From assembly GCA_003129525.1 (NCBI GenBank), contig CP029329.1:1062001-1126000 (forward strand): a DNA stretch of 64,000 bases. The letters are read 5' to 3'. The position numbers were made by a program, and so were the translations under genes. The notes beneath the pieces are model-generated. The model did not search any database, was not told the origin of the DNA, and worked only from the letters and a program-made list of their open reading frames with translations. Positions 1 to 8,193 of this stretch are shown here, piece by piece. Numbering within the stretch: the stretch's first letter is position 1; every line of letters starts with the position of its first letter. This stretch comes from Clostridium beijerinckii. Its GTDB lineage: Bacteria; Bacillota; Clostridia; Clostridiales; Clostridiaceae.

Positions 1-84
1 ATTGATAAATTTCTCCATATCTTCGACAGCTTTTAAAGCTTCTTCTACATCTTGTTGAGCTATTTTTAAATTTGAATCTTTCAT
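1..84 (-). CDS. small hypothetical protein, N-terminal part only
   Basis: The first 28 codons of a gene on the minus strand that runs off the left edge of the window. The start ATG lies at 82-84 and is preceded, reading leftward, by AGAAGGAG at a normal distance. The peptide begins MKDSNLKIAQQ and continues with alternating charged and hydrophobic residues (VEEALKAVEDMEKF), as expected of an amphipathic helix. No family is recognised. It is transcribed divergently from spmA. The good ribosome binding site is the main reason to believe it is real. Confidence 0.5.
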   Translation of the reverse strand, partial: MKDSNLKIAQQDVEEALKAVEDMEKFIN

Positions 85-195
85 GAAAAATTCTCCTTCT
101 GAAATTTAATTATGTTTAGTAATTATATCCTATCACTACTAAAAAATAAGTGCAAGGAATATAAATGTAAAGAATAATTATAATAGGAGGAGAAT

Positions 196-771
196 ATGAT
201 AAATTATATTTGGTTTTTTTTAATATTTTGTGGAGTTTTAGTTGGATTATTAAGTGGAAATGGAGATATTATATCTAAAGCAATAATTAACTCTTGTAGT
301 AATACTGTTACCTTTGTGATTGAACTCACAGGTATAATGTGTTTTTGGTGTGGTGTTATGAAAGTTGCAGAAAATAGTGGACTTACAGAAAAAATATCTA
401 AAATATTAAAACCTATCCTTAAGCTTATTTTTAAAGAGGCTGCTAAAGATGAGAAAGCCTTAGGTGCTATAGTTATGAATCTTACTGCTAATATGATGGG
501 ATTATCTAATGCAGCAACACCTTTTGGTATTAAAGCAATGGAAGAAATGAATAGGCTTAATAAAGATAAAGAAACTGCATCTAATGATATGGCTCTTTTT
601 TTAGTTTTAAATGCAACATGTATTCAATTAGTCCCATCTACTATAATTTCTATAAGGGCTGCTTGTAATTCAGCAAATCCAGGAATCATAATATTGCCAA
701 CATTAATATCTACAGCAACAGCGGCAGTAGTTGGAGTAATGTGTTGCAAAATATTACAAAGATATTTTTAG
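196..771 (+). CDS. spmA: spore maturation protein A
   Basis: Integral membrane protein of 191 residues with several hydrophobic segments (about residues 4-22, 35-55, 90-110, 130-185). The family (nucleoside recognition/Gate-type domain) is known from Bacillus, where SpmA and SpmB together are needed for full core dehydration and heat resistance of spores; the molecular activity is not settled. The central stretch NMMGLSNAATPFG is characteristic of SpmA. Start chosen at ATG 196 behind AGGAGGAG. It is followed after 81 bases by spmB on the same strand, so the two are likely co-transcribed. Confidence 0.93.
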   Translation: MINYIWFFLIFCGVLVGLLSGNGDIISKAIINSCSNTVTFVIELTGIMCFWCGVMKVAENSGLTEKISKILKPILKLIFKEAAKDEKALGAIVMNLTANMMGLSNAATPFGIKAMEEMNRLNKDKETASNDMALFLVLNATCIQLVPSTIISIRAACNSANPGIIILPTLISTATAAVVGVMCCKILQRYF

Positions 772-852
772 AATTAGAATAGCGATCTCAAGACAACTAA
801 GTTTGGAACAACACCATTTAATACTTAACTTTACAGGAGGAATAATAGAACT

Positions 853-1377
853 ATGTTAAATTATTTAAGTAAGAGCATAATACCAATAATATTTTTACTT
901 ATTATAACTTATGGAATGTTTAAAGGAAGAAAGGTTTATGAGTGGTTCATAGAAGGTGCTAGAGATGGCTTAAAGGTAACCCTGAGAATATTCCCATATC
1001 TTTTAGCTATGATAATTGCAGTACAAATATTCAAGGAAGCAAATTTGATGAATTTGCTGAATAATTTAATAGCACCGCTTGGAAATTTTATAGGATTGCC
1101 TAAGGATCTTATACCACTAATAATCATAAAGCCCTTATCAGGAAGTGGGGCTATTGGAATGTTTACAGATATAATAAAAAGTTTTGGACCAGACACTAGA
1201 ACTGGTCTTATAGCATCTGTTGTAATGGGCAGTACAGAAACTATATTTTATACAATTACAGTTTACTTTGGGGCGGTAAAGGTAAAGAAAATAAGGCATA
1301 CTTTGTGGGCAGCAGTTTTTGCAGATATGACAGCAATAATTATGGCAATTTTTATGGTTAATATATTTCTTATTTAA
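853..1377 (+). CDS. spmB: spore maturation protein B
   Basis: Membrane protein of 174 residues, the partner of SpmA. Visible family features are the N-terminal hydrophobic helix, the motif GARDGLKVTLRIFPYLLAM, and the glycine-rich stretch KPLSGSGAIGMF followed by a GSTETIFYT segment. SpmA/SpmB pairs are sporulation proteins that act in the developing spore membrane. The start is ATG 853; AGGAGG sits 12 bases upstream, slightly far but the only good candidate. A copy of the dispersed hairpin repeat (1396-1466) follows the stop and separates it from pepP. Confidence 0.93.
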   Translation: MLNYLSKSIIPIIFLLIITYGMFKGRKVYEWFIEGARDGLKVTLRIFPYLLAMIIAVQIFKEANLMNLLNNLIAPLGNFIGLPKDLIPLIIIKPLSGSGAIGMFTDIIKSFGPDTRTGLIASVVMGSTETIFYTITVYFGAVKVKKIRHTLWAAVFADMTAIIMAIFMVNIFLI

Positions 1378-1395
1378 ATGCCTTTATTAATATTA

Positions 1396-1466
1396 AGGCA
1401 TATTCCAGGAAATAATAAGTAAGTCAAAAATCGAATCATTAACTTATTATTTTCTTTCATATGCCT
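1396..1466. repeat. dispersed hairpin repeat, copy A
   Basis: Imperfect inverted repeat with ends AGGCATAT (1396-1403) and ATATGCCT (1459-1466) and inner arms AAATAATAAGT / ACTTATTATTT. It lies between spmB and pepP. The same layout recurs in at least seven other intergenic gaps in this window. It could serve as a terminator for spmB, but it lacks a clean U-run. Confidence 0.75.
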
Positions 1467-1527
1467 AATTTTTGGAGTATTATGTTTAAAGGAAAGAAAA
1501 TATTTGTAGAAAGAAAGAGGCTAGATA

Positions 1528-2772
1528 ATGAATAAAGATGCGTATATAGAAAACAGAAGTAGATTTATGGATAATATAGAAAACAACTCAATGGTATTAT
1601 TATTTGCAGGAAAGCCATGTAAAAAAACAGGTGATGAACTATATCAATTTACTCCAAATAGAAATTTTTATTATTTAACAGGGATTCAAGAAGAAGAACA
1701 TATAGTACTACTATCCAAATTTAAAGATATAGTAAGTGAAAAATTATTTTTAAAAGACTTAGATTTGTCTAAAGAAATGTGGAATGGAAGGACTCTAAGG
1801 GACAATGAAGGAAGAGAAATATCAGGAATAGAAGATGTATTGTATATGAAGGATTTCAATTCTAATATAAATAGATTGATTAATGGTTCTGAAGGAATAA
1901 ATTTATATTTAGATTTAGACAGAGAAGCTATCGATGAAGTAGATTCTATTGCAAATATTTTTGCAATAGAAATGAAAAACAAATATCCACAAGTTACAAT
2001 AAAGAATCTTTCAAGTAAGATTGCACCGCTTAGAATGATTAAATCTGAACAAGAAATAGCAGAGATGCAAAAGGCTATAGAGATAACAATTAGTGGAGTA
2101 AAATCTTTAATGAAGAATGCAAAAGCTGGAATGAAGGAATACCAACTTGAAGCATATTTTGATTTTGAATGTAAAACTAAAGGGGTTAAGGACTTAGCTT
2201 TTGGAACAATAGCAGCGGCAGGTAAGAATGCAACTATACTTCATTATTCAGAAAATAATAGTGAATTAAAAGATGGAGATTTAATTCTTTTTGATTTAGG
2301 AGCCCAATGGAACTTATATAATGCAGATATTACAAGGGTTTTTCCTGTGAATGGAAAGTTTACAGATAGACAAAAGGAAGTTTATGAGGCCGTACTTAGA
2401 GTAAATAAAGCAGTCATTGAAAAAATAAAACCAGGAGTTGATTCTAAGGAATTGAATACATGGTCTAGAGATTTAATAGCTAAAGAATGTATCAAGCTAG
2501 GAATCATAAAAGAAAAAGAAGAAGTGAGTAAATACTATTGGCATAGTATAGGACATAGTTTAGGATTAGATACTCATGATTTGGGAATACAAGGAAGAGA
2601 ATTTACATTTGCAGAAGGAATGGTATTCACAGTAGAACCTGGAATATATATAAGTGAAGAAAGTATTGGAATAAGAATTGAAGATGATATTTTAGTTACT
2701 AAAACTGGCTGTGAAGTTTTAACAAAGAATATTATTAAGGAAGTTAATGAGATTGAAGAATTTATGAAATAA
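1528..2772 (+). CDS. pepP: Xaa-Pro aminopeptidase (peptidase family M24, aminopeptidase P type)
   Basis: Cytosolic dinuclear metallopeptidase that removes N-terminal residues preceding proline. The first ~140 residues form the aminopeptidase P N-terminal domain (YQFTPNRNFYYLTG). The C-terminal half is the pita-bread catalytic fold with the metal ligands visible in order: Asp in LFDLGAQW, Asp in NADITRVF, His in HSIGHSLGLD, Glu in FTVEPGIYI and Glu in IRIEDD. Length 414 residues is normal for the family. Start ATG 1528 is preceded by AAAGAGG. It appears monocistronic, with a hairpin near 2794-2850 after the stop. Confidence 0.9.
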   Translation: MNKDAYIENRSRFMDNIENNSMVLLFAGKPCKKTGDELYQFTPNRNFYYLTGIQEEEHIVLLSKFKDIVSEKLFLKDLDLSKEMWNGRTLRDNEGREISGIEDVLYMKDFNSNINRLINGSEGINLYLDLDREAIDEVDSIANIFAIEMKNKYPQVTIKNLSSKIAPLRMIKSEQEIAEMQKAIEITISGVKSLMKNAKAGMKEYQLEAYFDFECKTKGVKDLAFGTIAAAGKNATILHYSENNSELKDGDLILFDLGAQWNLYNADITRVFPVNGKFTDRQKEVYEAVLRVNKAVIEKIKPGVDSKELNTWSRDLIAKECIKLGIIKEKEEVSKYYWHSIGHSLGLDTHDLGIQGREFTFAEGMVFTVEPGIYISEESIGIRIEDDILVTKTGCEVLTKNIIKEVNEIEEFMK

Positions 2773-2793
2773 TTAGCAAAGTACTTAATTAAA

Positions 2794-2850
2794 GAAATGA
2801 CATGGGTTTGTAATATTATTTATAATAAATCAGGTCACTTTTTAGTTTGT
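2794..2850 (+). terminator. possible rho-independent terminator after pepP
   Basis: An imperfect inverted repeat, AAATGAC...TGGGTTTG with a complementary arm ending GGTCACTTTTT, immediately followed by a U-run. Several mismatches and wobbles are present, so confidence is moderate. Confidence 0.4.
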
Positions 2851-2938
2851 TAAGAATTATTACGTTTATCTTTAAATATGCCAGAATAGTAGATAGTTTT
2901 GTTTTTACACAAGATTATCTACTGTTCCTAATGGAAAT

Positions 2939-3580
2939 CTATTTTTGTCTTGTTGTTTTTGAGGGAGAATCTAACATAACTTTCAAGTCATTAAGTTCAA
3001 TTCGTTTTTCTTCATTATCAATATTTATATAACAAATTATGTTTTGTATTTTAGTTAACTTTGCATCGCTATTTAATAATTCTTGTTTAGTAGCATCCTT
3101 TTTCCAAATATAACCTTTTGAGACAGTTTTAGTTGGAGGAATTACTGAATCAAGAAGAAATATGTGCTCATCATGAAAATTACTTGTCTTTGTATATTTA
3201 TCTTCAAATAAAATATGAAATGAAATCTTTGATATTTCAACATTTGTATTATTCTTAATTTCAAATTCGCTATAATAATAATTATTATCATCATAAAAAG
3301 TTTTTTCTGTTATGACAATTGGATCTTCGCTATTGCTACTTATTACTTTCATGTCTAATTCATTATCATTAACTTGGGTCATGGCATCTTTTGAATTTTC
3401 ATAATAGTAATACCCTAAACCTATACCAATAGACAAAATGATAACAAAAATAGCTGTTGAAATAATTGATATTATTTTTAGTTTGCTAGCATTTTTTATT
3501 ATTGCTATTAGTAGTAATATAAATGAAATAATTACCCCAATGGCGCCGATACCAAACATTATTTCATAATTTTGAAACAT
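2939..3580 (-). CDS. hypothetical membrane protein with two N-terminal transmembrane helices
   Basis: 213 residues on the minus strand. The start ATG (3578-3580) is preceded by AGGAGG in the order GATAGGAGGCTAATATAATATG. Two hydrophobic helices are visible at about residues 9-27 and 35-60 (IGVIISFILLLIAI; IISTAIFVIILSIGIGLGYYYY), followed by a ~150-residue hydrophilic C-terminal part rich in Asn, Asp, Glu and Tyr that reads like a beta-rich extracytoplasmic domain (FEIKNNTNVEISKISFHI resembles the FxLYD/DUF4352-like beta-sandwich style). That resemblance is an impression, not a demonstrated homology. No operon partner is visible; it faces pepP convergently. Confidence 0.8.
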   Translation of the reverse strand: MFQNYEIMFGIGAIGVIISFILLLIAIIKNASKLKIISIISTAIFVIILSIGIGLGYYYYENSKDAMTQVNDNELDMKVISSNSEDPIVITEKTFYDDNNYYYSEFEIKNNTNVEISKISFHILFEDKYTKTSNFHDEHIFLLDSVIPPTKTVSKGYIWKKDATKQELLNSDAKLTKIQNIICYINIDNEEKRIELNDLKVMLDSPSKTTRQK

Positions 3581-3793
3581 ATTATATTAGCCTCCTATCG
3601 AGCTATTTTTTAGTTAAACTACTGTTTAATTAATATAAGTATATCACAATACTTATATTTTGCAGATTTTATGGTAAATATTGAGGGGAATAAGAATTAG
3701 ATTGATGTACAAATATTTTATATTTACGATTAACCCTAATTAATTTTTAAATAATAATTGATTATATTAGTAAAATTGGTTACAATATTAAAA

Positions 3794-3857
3794 GGGAACT
3801 CGACTCCCTTCGGTCACTGAGTAAGTGATTCACTCCAAATCATAGATTTGGGTTCTC
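3794..3857. other. structured non-coding element upstream of the metG T-box
   Basis: A closing stem GGGAAC (3794-3799) / GTTCTC (3852-3857, one G-U pair) encloses a perfect hairpin CCAAATC-ATA-GATTTGG and a second AGTGA-T-TCACT. The composition (CGACTCCCTTCGGTC) is much richer in G+C than its surroundings. It lies just 5' of the T-box leader and could be the terminator or repeat element of an earlier unit. Function unknown. Confidence 0.45.
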
Positions 3858-3876
3858 TAATTATAGTAAAAAAATT

Positions 3877-4157
3877 AAATGCATTGAAAAGAAGAGTAAT
3901 AAAATAAGCATTCTAAAAGAGAGTTAACATATGCTGAAAGTTAGCGTTTGTGAATTTTATGAAGATGGTCTTAGAGCATATTTTTTGAGCCAATATTATT
4001 GGGTTAGGGAAGTACGGTAGCAACCGTTATATTGCAGGGTGATGATAGTCACATATTGAGTTATTTATTGTGAAATAAGTAAGAATTAGAGTGGTAACGC
4101 GTATAATACGTCTCTATATAGGTTTTAATATACCTATATAGAGACTTTTTTATTTTT
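3877..4157 (+). promoter_or_regulatory. T-box leader (tRNA-Met sensing riboswitch) of metG
   Basis: The untranslated leader shows the AAGAGTAA element typical of the stem I base (3891-3898), a candidate Met specifier ATG at 3959-3961, and the T-box proper AGAGTGGTAACGCG at 4088-4101. It ends in a strong intrinsic terminator: GTCTCTATATAGGT (4110-4123) pairs with ACCTATATAGAGAC (4132-4145), followed by a U-run. The four T-box bases TGGT are complementary to the ACCA end of tRNA-Met. T-box leaders let uncharged tRNA promote antitermination upstream of aminoacyl-tRNA synthetase genes. The exact 5' end is not certain. Confidence 0.85.
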
Positions 4158-4181
4158 TTAAAATAAGGAGGAACACAAATA

Positions 4182-6119
4182 ATGTGTAAAGATTGTAAAA
4201 AAACATACTATATAACTACACCAATTTATTATCCATCAACAAAGCTTCATATAGGAAATACCTATACTACTGTAGCTGCTGATGCATTAGCTAGATTTAA
4301 GAGATTAACAGGCTATGATGTAATGTTCTTAACAGGAACAGATGAACATGGTCAAAAGATCCAAAGGATAGCTGAGGAAAAGGGGATTAAACCAAAGGAA
4401 CATGTAGATGAGGTTGTTGCTGGGATTAAGGACCTTTGGAGCATGATGAATATAAGCTATGATAAGTTCATTAGAACTACTGATGATTATCACATTAAAG
4501 CAGTTCAAGATATATTTAAGAAATTGTATGATCAAGGAGATATATATAAGAGTTCTTATGAAGGTTGGTATTGTACACCTTGTGAATCATTTTGGACTGA
4601 TACTCAATTAGAAAATGGAAACTGTCCAGACTGTGGTAGACCAGTTGAAAAATCAAAAGAAGAAGCTTACTTTTTTAAGATGAGTAAATATGCGGATAGA
4701 TTAATAAAATATATTGAAGATAATCCAGAATTCATTCAACCAGAATCAAGAAAGAATGAAATGTTAAATAACTTCTTAAAGCCAGGACTACAAGATCTTT
4801 GTGTTTCACGAACTAGTTTTAACTGGGGAGTTCCAGTAACATTTGATGAAAGTCATGTTGTATATGTTTGGATTGATGCATTATCAAACTACATAACTGC
4901 TCTTGGATATGGTCAAGACAATAAAGAGTTATATGAAAAATATTGGCCAGCAGATGTACATTTGATAGGGAAGGACATTTTAAGATTCCATACTATTTAT
5001 TGGCCAATCATGTTAATGGCTTTAGATTTACCACTTCCAAAACAAGTATTTGGTCATGGATGGTTACTTGTTGACGGTGGAAAAATGTCAAAATCCAAAG
5101 GTAATGTAGTAGACCCAGTTGTACTTGTAAATGAATTTGGAGTAGATCCTGTAAGATATTATTTATTAAAGGAAATTCCATTTGGAGCAGACGGATTATT
5201 TAATAATGAAATATTTATAAAGAAGATAAACTCTGACCTGTGTAATGATTTAGGTAATCTTTTATCAAGAACTGTGGCAATGATCGAAAAATATTTTGAT
5301 GGAGAAATGCCAGCACAAGACGAAAAAGAAGCTATTGATGATGAACTAATAAACTTGGCATTATCAGCACCAACTAAAGTTGAAGAATCAATAAATATAT
5401 TAAATATACCACAAGCATTGGAACATGTTTTTGAATTAATAGGAAGAGCTAATAAGTATATAGATGAAACAACTCCATGGATATTAGCTAAAGATGAAAA
5501 TAAAAAAGCTAGACTTGGAACAGTTCTTTATAATTTAGCTGAAAGTCTTAGATTTGCATCAGTAATGATTTCAGCATTTTTACCAGATACAGCTAAGAAG
5601 ATTAATGAACAAATAAATACTTCAGAAATCTCATGGGATTCTATAAAAGCATTTGATGGAACAAAAGCAGGAACAAAAGTAGTTAAAACTGAAAACTTAT
5701 TTCCAAGAATAGATGTTGATAAAAAGCTTGAAGAATTAGAAGCTTTAAAGGTTGCATCTATACCAGTTAATAAGGAAATAACTCCTATAAAGGAAGAAGT
5801 CACAATTGATGATTTTGAAAAACTTGATTTAAGAGTGGTTAAAGTATTATCATGTGAACCAATAAAGGGAGCTAAAAAATTATTAAAATTAAAGGTAGAT
5901 TTAGGTGGAGAAGAAAGACAAGTGGTTTCTGGAATAGCAAATTACTACAAACCAGAAGACTTAGTGGGAAAAAATGTAGTATTAGTCGCTAATTTAAAAC
6001 CAGTAAAGCTTAGAGGTGAATTATCACAAGGAATGATTTTATGTGCTGCAACTGATGATGACAGTATATTAAAAGCAGTAGATCCAGGTGAACTTGAGAC
6101 TGGAAGTATAGTAAGATAA
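4182..6119 (+). CDS. metG: methionine--tRNA ligase with C-terminal tRNA-binding domain
   Basis: Charges tRNA-Met with methionine, in the cytosol. The 645-residue protein has the class I signature HIGN at residues 23-26, the KMSKS loop near residues 301-305 (GGKMSKSKGN), and a zinc-knuckle region with CTPC...CPDC near residues 131-152. The anticodon-binding helical domain follows, then an EMAP-II/OB-fold domain from about residue 540 (DFEKLDLRVVKV...GIANYY) that binds tRNA and dimerises. Start ATG 4182 is preceded by AAGGAGGAAC. It is controlled by the T-box leader directly upstream and appears monocistronic. Confidence 0.97.
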   Translation: MCKDCKKTYYITTPIYYPSTKLHIGNTYTTVAADALARFKRLTGYDVMFLTGTDEHGQKIQRIAEEKGIKPKEHVDEVVAGIKDLWSMMNISYDKFIRTTDDYHIKAVQDIFKKLYDQGDIYKSSYEGWYCTPCESFWTDTQLENGNCPDCGRPVEKSKEEAYFFKMSKYADRLIKYIEDNPEFIQPESRKNEMLNNFLKPGLQDLCVSRTSFNWGVPVTFDESHVVYVWIDALSNYITALGYGQDNKELYEKYWPADVHLIGKDILRFHTIYWPIMLMALDLPLPKQVFGHGWLLVDGGKMSKSKGNVVDPVVLVNEFGVDPVRYYLLKEIPFGADGLFNNEIFIKKINSDLCNDLGNLLSRTVAMIEKYFDGEMPAQDEKEAIDDELINLALSAPTKVEESINILNIPQALEHVFELIGRANKYIDETTPWILAKDENKKARLGTVLYNLAESLRFASVMISAFLPDTAKKINEQINTSEISWDSIKAFDGTKAGTKVVKTENLFPRIDVDKKLEELEALKVASIPVNKEITPIKEEVTIDDFEKLDLRVVKVLSCEPIKGAKKLLKLKVDLGGEERQVVSGIANYYKPEDLVGKNVVLVANLKPVKLRGELSQGMILCAATDDDSILKAVDPGELETGSIVR

Positions 6120-6265
6120 GCAGATAAGTGAAAGTCCAAAAGTGAGAATCGAAAAGTGAATGTCCAAATTTTATATTTGGAAACATGAACTTTCTCTTCG
6201 AGCATTTTACATTTCGTTCTTCGAACTTTCCCTGTGGGCATCTATGATTTGGTTCCTTGAACTTA

Positions 6266-6287
6266 GTTAACTCATTTATGAGTTAAC
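6266..6287. repeat. perfect inverted repeat downstream of metG
   Basis: GTTAACTCA / TGAGTTAAC with a four-base spacer TTTA. No U-run follows. It lies in the 730-base gap between metG and rbsK, which holds this repeat, two terminator-like hairpins (6386-6420 and 6564-6609) and the rbs promoter, but no convincing gene. Confidence 0.5.
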
Positions 6288-6385
6288 ATCATATAAAAAT
6301 GATTTGATGATGATCGCTTACTCTATGAGTACTCATCTGACGTTAGGAAGAGGAGTTTCATATGTAAGAATATTTATAAAAAAAT

Positions 6386-6420
6386 AGAACGTCTCACTTA
6401 GGGGAGTGAGGCGTTCTTTA
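6386..6420 (+). terminator. hairpin, possible terminator of the metG transcript
   Basis: AGAACGTCTCAC (6386-6397) pairs with GTGAGGCGTTCT (6406-6417) around an 8-base loop, with one G-U pair, followed by TTTA. The stem is strong but the U-run is short. Confidence 0.5.
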
Positions 6421-6563
6421 ACCATATAAAAATATTGGTTAAAAGGGGTAAATAATAATGCTTTAACTACTTTACAATTTAAATTTTACGACAAAAGTAT
6501 GTCAGTTACGTGTCAAAAAACATAAGTTTGTAGAAATTAATTAAAGTTATAAGTTATCTTACG

Positions 6564-6609
6564 AGACTGTATTAGATTCGTGTAAAAACAAATCCAATAC
6601 GGTCTTTTT
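6564..6609 (+). terminator. rho-independent terminator upstream of the ribose operon
   Basis: AGACTGTATTAGATT (6564-6578) pairs with AATCCAATACGGTCT (6591-6605) and is followed by TTTTT. A typical clostridial intrinsic terminator insulating the rbs promoter from upstream transcription. Confidence 0.75.
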
Positions 6610-6776
6610 ACATGATTTAATAATACTAAAAAATAAAAACAGTACTTTCAGTATATTTTGATCATTTATGCAAATGTTATAAATATAAGTTTGTGTGATT
6701 AAGTGAATAAAAGTTTAAAGGTATTATTTTCAATTAATTTAACTTTTATTTCCGGAAAACATTCACAAAAAAACTA

Positions 6777-6805
6777 TTGACATTATTATGATAACGTTTT
6801 ATACT
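6777..6805 (+). promoter_or_regulatory. rbs operon promoter (sigma-A type) with overlapping cre-like site
   Basis: TTGACA (6777-6782), a 17-base spacer, then TATACT (6800-6805). The spacer contains TGATAACGTTTTATA (6789-6803), which resembles a CcpA catabolite-responsive element (centre CG with flanking A/T), so glucose repression is plausible but not proven. Confidence 0.75.
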
Positions 6806-6809
6806 TTAG

Positions 6810-6835
6810 TTAACCGGATTACTTAACCGGTTAAG
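6810..6835 (+). promoter_or_regulatory. operator of the ribose operon (LacI-family type)
   Basis: A perfect 14-base palindrome CTTAACCGGTTAAG (6822-6835), with the half TTAACCGG repeated once more at 6810-6817. It sits at the expected start of transcription between the -10 box and the rbsK ribosome binding site. LacI-family regulators bind palindromes with a central CG. The LacI-type gene at 14929 is the obvious candidate to bind it. Confidence 0.75.
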
Positions 6836-6853
6836 CAAAGAAGAGGTGAGTGT

Positions 6854-7783
6854 ATGAATAAAGTTTGTATTCTTGGAAGTATTAATATGGATATGGTTGT
6901 TTCAGTAAATAAGATGCCACTAGTTGGAGAAACTATTTTTAGTGATAATTTTAAATTAGCACATGGAGGTAAAGGTGCTAATCAAGCAGTTGCATCACGA
7001 AGACTAGGTGCAGACGTATATATGATAAGCAAAGTAGGTAAAGATGCTTATGGATTGGAAATAGTAAATAATCTTGAAAAAGAAAATATAAATGTTAACA
7101 GTATATTTAAAGATGATGTCAAACCAACAGGTACAGCAATAATAACTGTAAACAATGAAGGAAATAATTCAATAATAGTTGTACCAGGTGCAAATATGAC
7201 TCTTAAATTAAAAGAAATAGATAAGTGCAAAGAAGTTATAGGTAATAGTGACATAATAGTAGCTCAATTTGAAACACCAATAGAAGTTACAATGGAAGCG
7301 TTTAAACTTGCAAAAGAAAATGAAGTTATTACAATTTTAAATCCTGCTCCAGCAAAAGAAATTCCTACAGAGTTGCTTAAGTACACAGATATTGTAGTTC
7401 CTAATGAGACAGAAGCTACAGCATTAACAGGAGTAAAGGTTCAAGATTTAGAAAGTGCAAAACAAGCTGCAAATATATTTTTTAATGATAAAGTTAAATA
7501 TGTAATCATTACATTAGGGGATAAGGGTGCAGCTGTAATATCCAAGGAAAGTGGAGTTTTAATACCTGCATATAAAGTAAATGCGGTAGATAGTACTGCA
7601 GCAGGAGATTCATTTATAGGAGCAATAAGTACTAAATTAACAAAATGTAATTTGAACATTAATTCACTAATAGAAGCAGTTAAATTTGGGAACAAAGTTT
7701 CAGCTATAGCAGTTCAAAGAGAAGGAGCTCAACCTTCAATACCATTTTTAAAAGAAATAAATGAGATTTATAAGGAGGAGTAA
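6854..7783 (+). CDS. rbsK: ribokinase
   Basis: Phosphorylates D-ribose to ribose 5-phosphate with ATP in the cytosol. The 309-residue PfkB-family protein shows the N-terminal signature [10 protein letters not shown], the substrate-binding GSINMD start, and the C-terminal signature with catalytic aspartate, [12 protein letters not shown]. Start ATG 6854 follows GAGGTGAG. It is the first gene of the ribose operon, directly under the operator at 6810-6835. RbsD starts two bases after its stop. Confidence 0.95.
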   Translation: MNKVCILGSINMDMVVSVNKMPLVGETIFSDNFKLAHGGKGANQAVASRRLGADVYMISKVGKDAYGLEIVNNLEKENINVNSIFKDDVKPTGTAIITVNNEGNNSIIVVPGANMTLKLKEIDKCKEVIGNSDIIVAQFETPIEVTMEAFKLAKENEVITILNPAPAKEIPTELLKYTDIVVPNETEATALTGVKVQDLESAKQAANIFFNDKVKYVIITLGDKGAAVISKESGVLIPAYKVNAVDSTAAGDSFIGAISTKLTKCNLNINSLIEAVKFGNKVSAIAVQREGAQPSIPFLKEINEIYKEE

Positions 7784-7785
7784 AA

Positions 7786-8181
7786 GTGAAGAAAATTGGC
7801 ATTTTAAATGGAGAAATTTCTAGTGTAGTTTCAAAAATGGGACACAAAGATTTAATAGCTATAGGAGATTGTGGATTACCAATACCTGATAAAACAAAAA
7901 GGATAGACATAGCATTATCAAAAGATATTCCTAGTTTTATAGATACATTGAAGAATGTATTACTAGAACTTCAAGTAGAAGAGGTAATTTTGGCTACAGA
8001 AACAGAAGAAAATAATCCTAAAGTTTTCACTGAAATAAAAAAACAATTTGAAAATGTGAAATTTACTTTTATAACTCATGAAGAATTAAAAATAATGTTA
8101 AATGAGTGTAAGGCTGTAATTAGAACAGGAGAACAAACTCCTTATGCGAATATAATTCTTAAATCTGGAGTGATTTTTTAA
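7786..8181 (+). CDS. rbsD: D-ribose pyranase
   Basis: Interconverts the pyranose and furanose forms of ribose so that transported ribose becomes a substrate for RbsK. The 131-residue protein has the family pattern [16 protein letters not shown], with the catalytic His at residue 20, and the C-terminal [13 protein letters not shown] motif. It uses a GTG start at 7786 with AAGGAGGAG upstream, inside the end of rbsK, so the two are translationally close. Length matches the family. Confidence 0.95.
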   Translation: MKKIGILNGEISSVVSKMGHKDLIAIGDCGLPIPDKTKRIDIALSKDIPSFIDTLKNVLLELQVEEVILATETEENNPKVFTEIKKQFENVKFTFITHEELKIMLNECKAVIRTGEQTPYANIILKSGVIF

Positions 8182-8193
8182 GGAGGCGTAATA

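Noticed and set aside
2847..3032. Plus-strand 61-codon frame opposite the two-helix membrane protein
   Set aside because: No ribosome binding site, and it overlaps the end of a better supported minus-strand gene.
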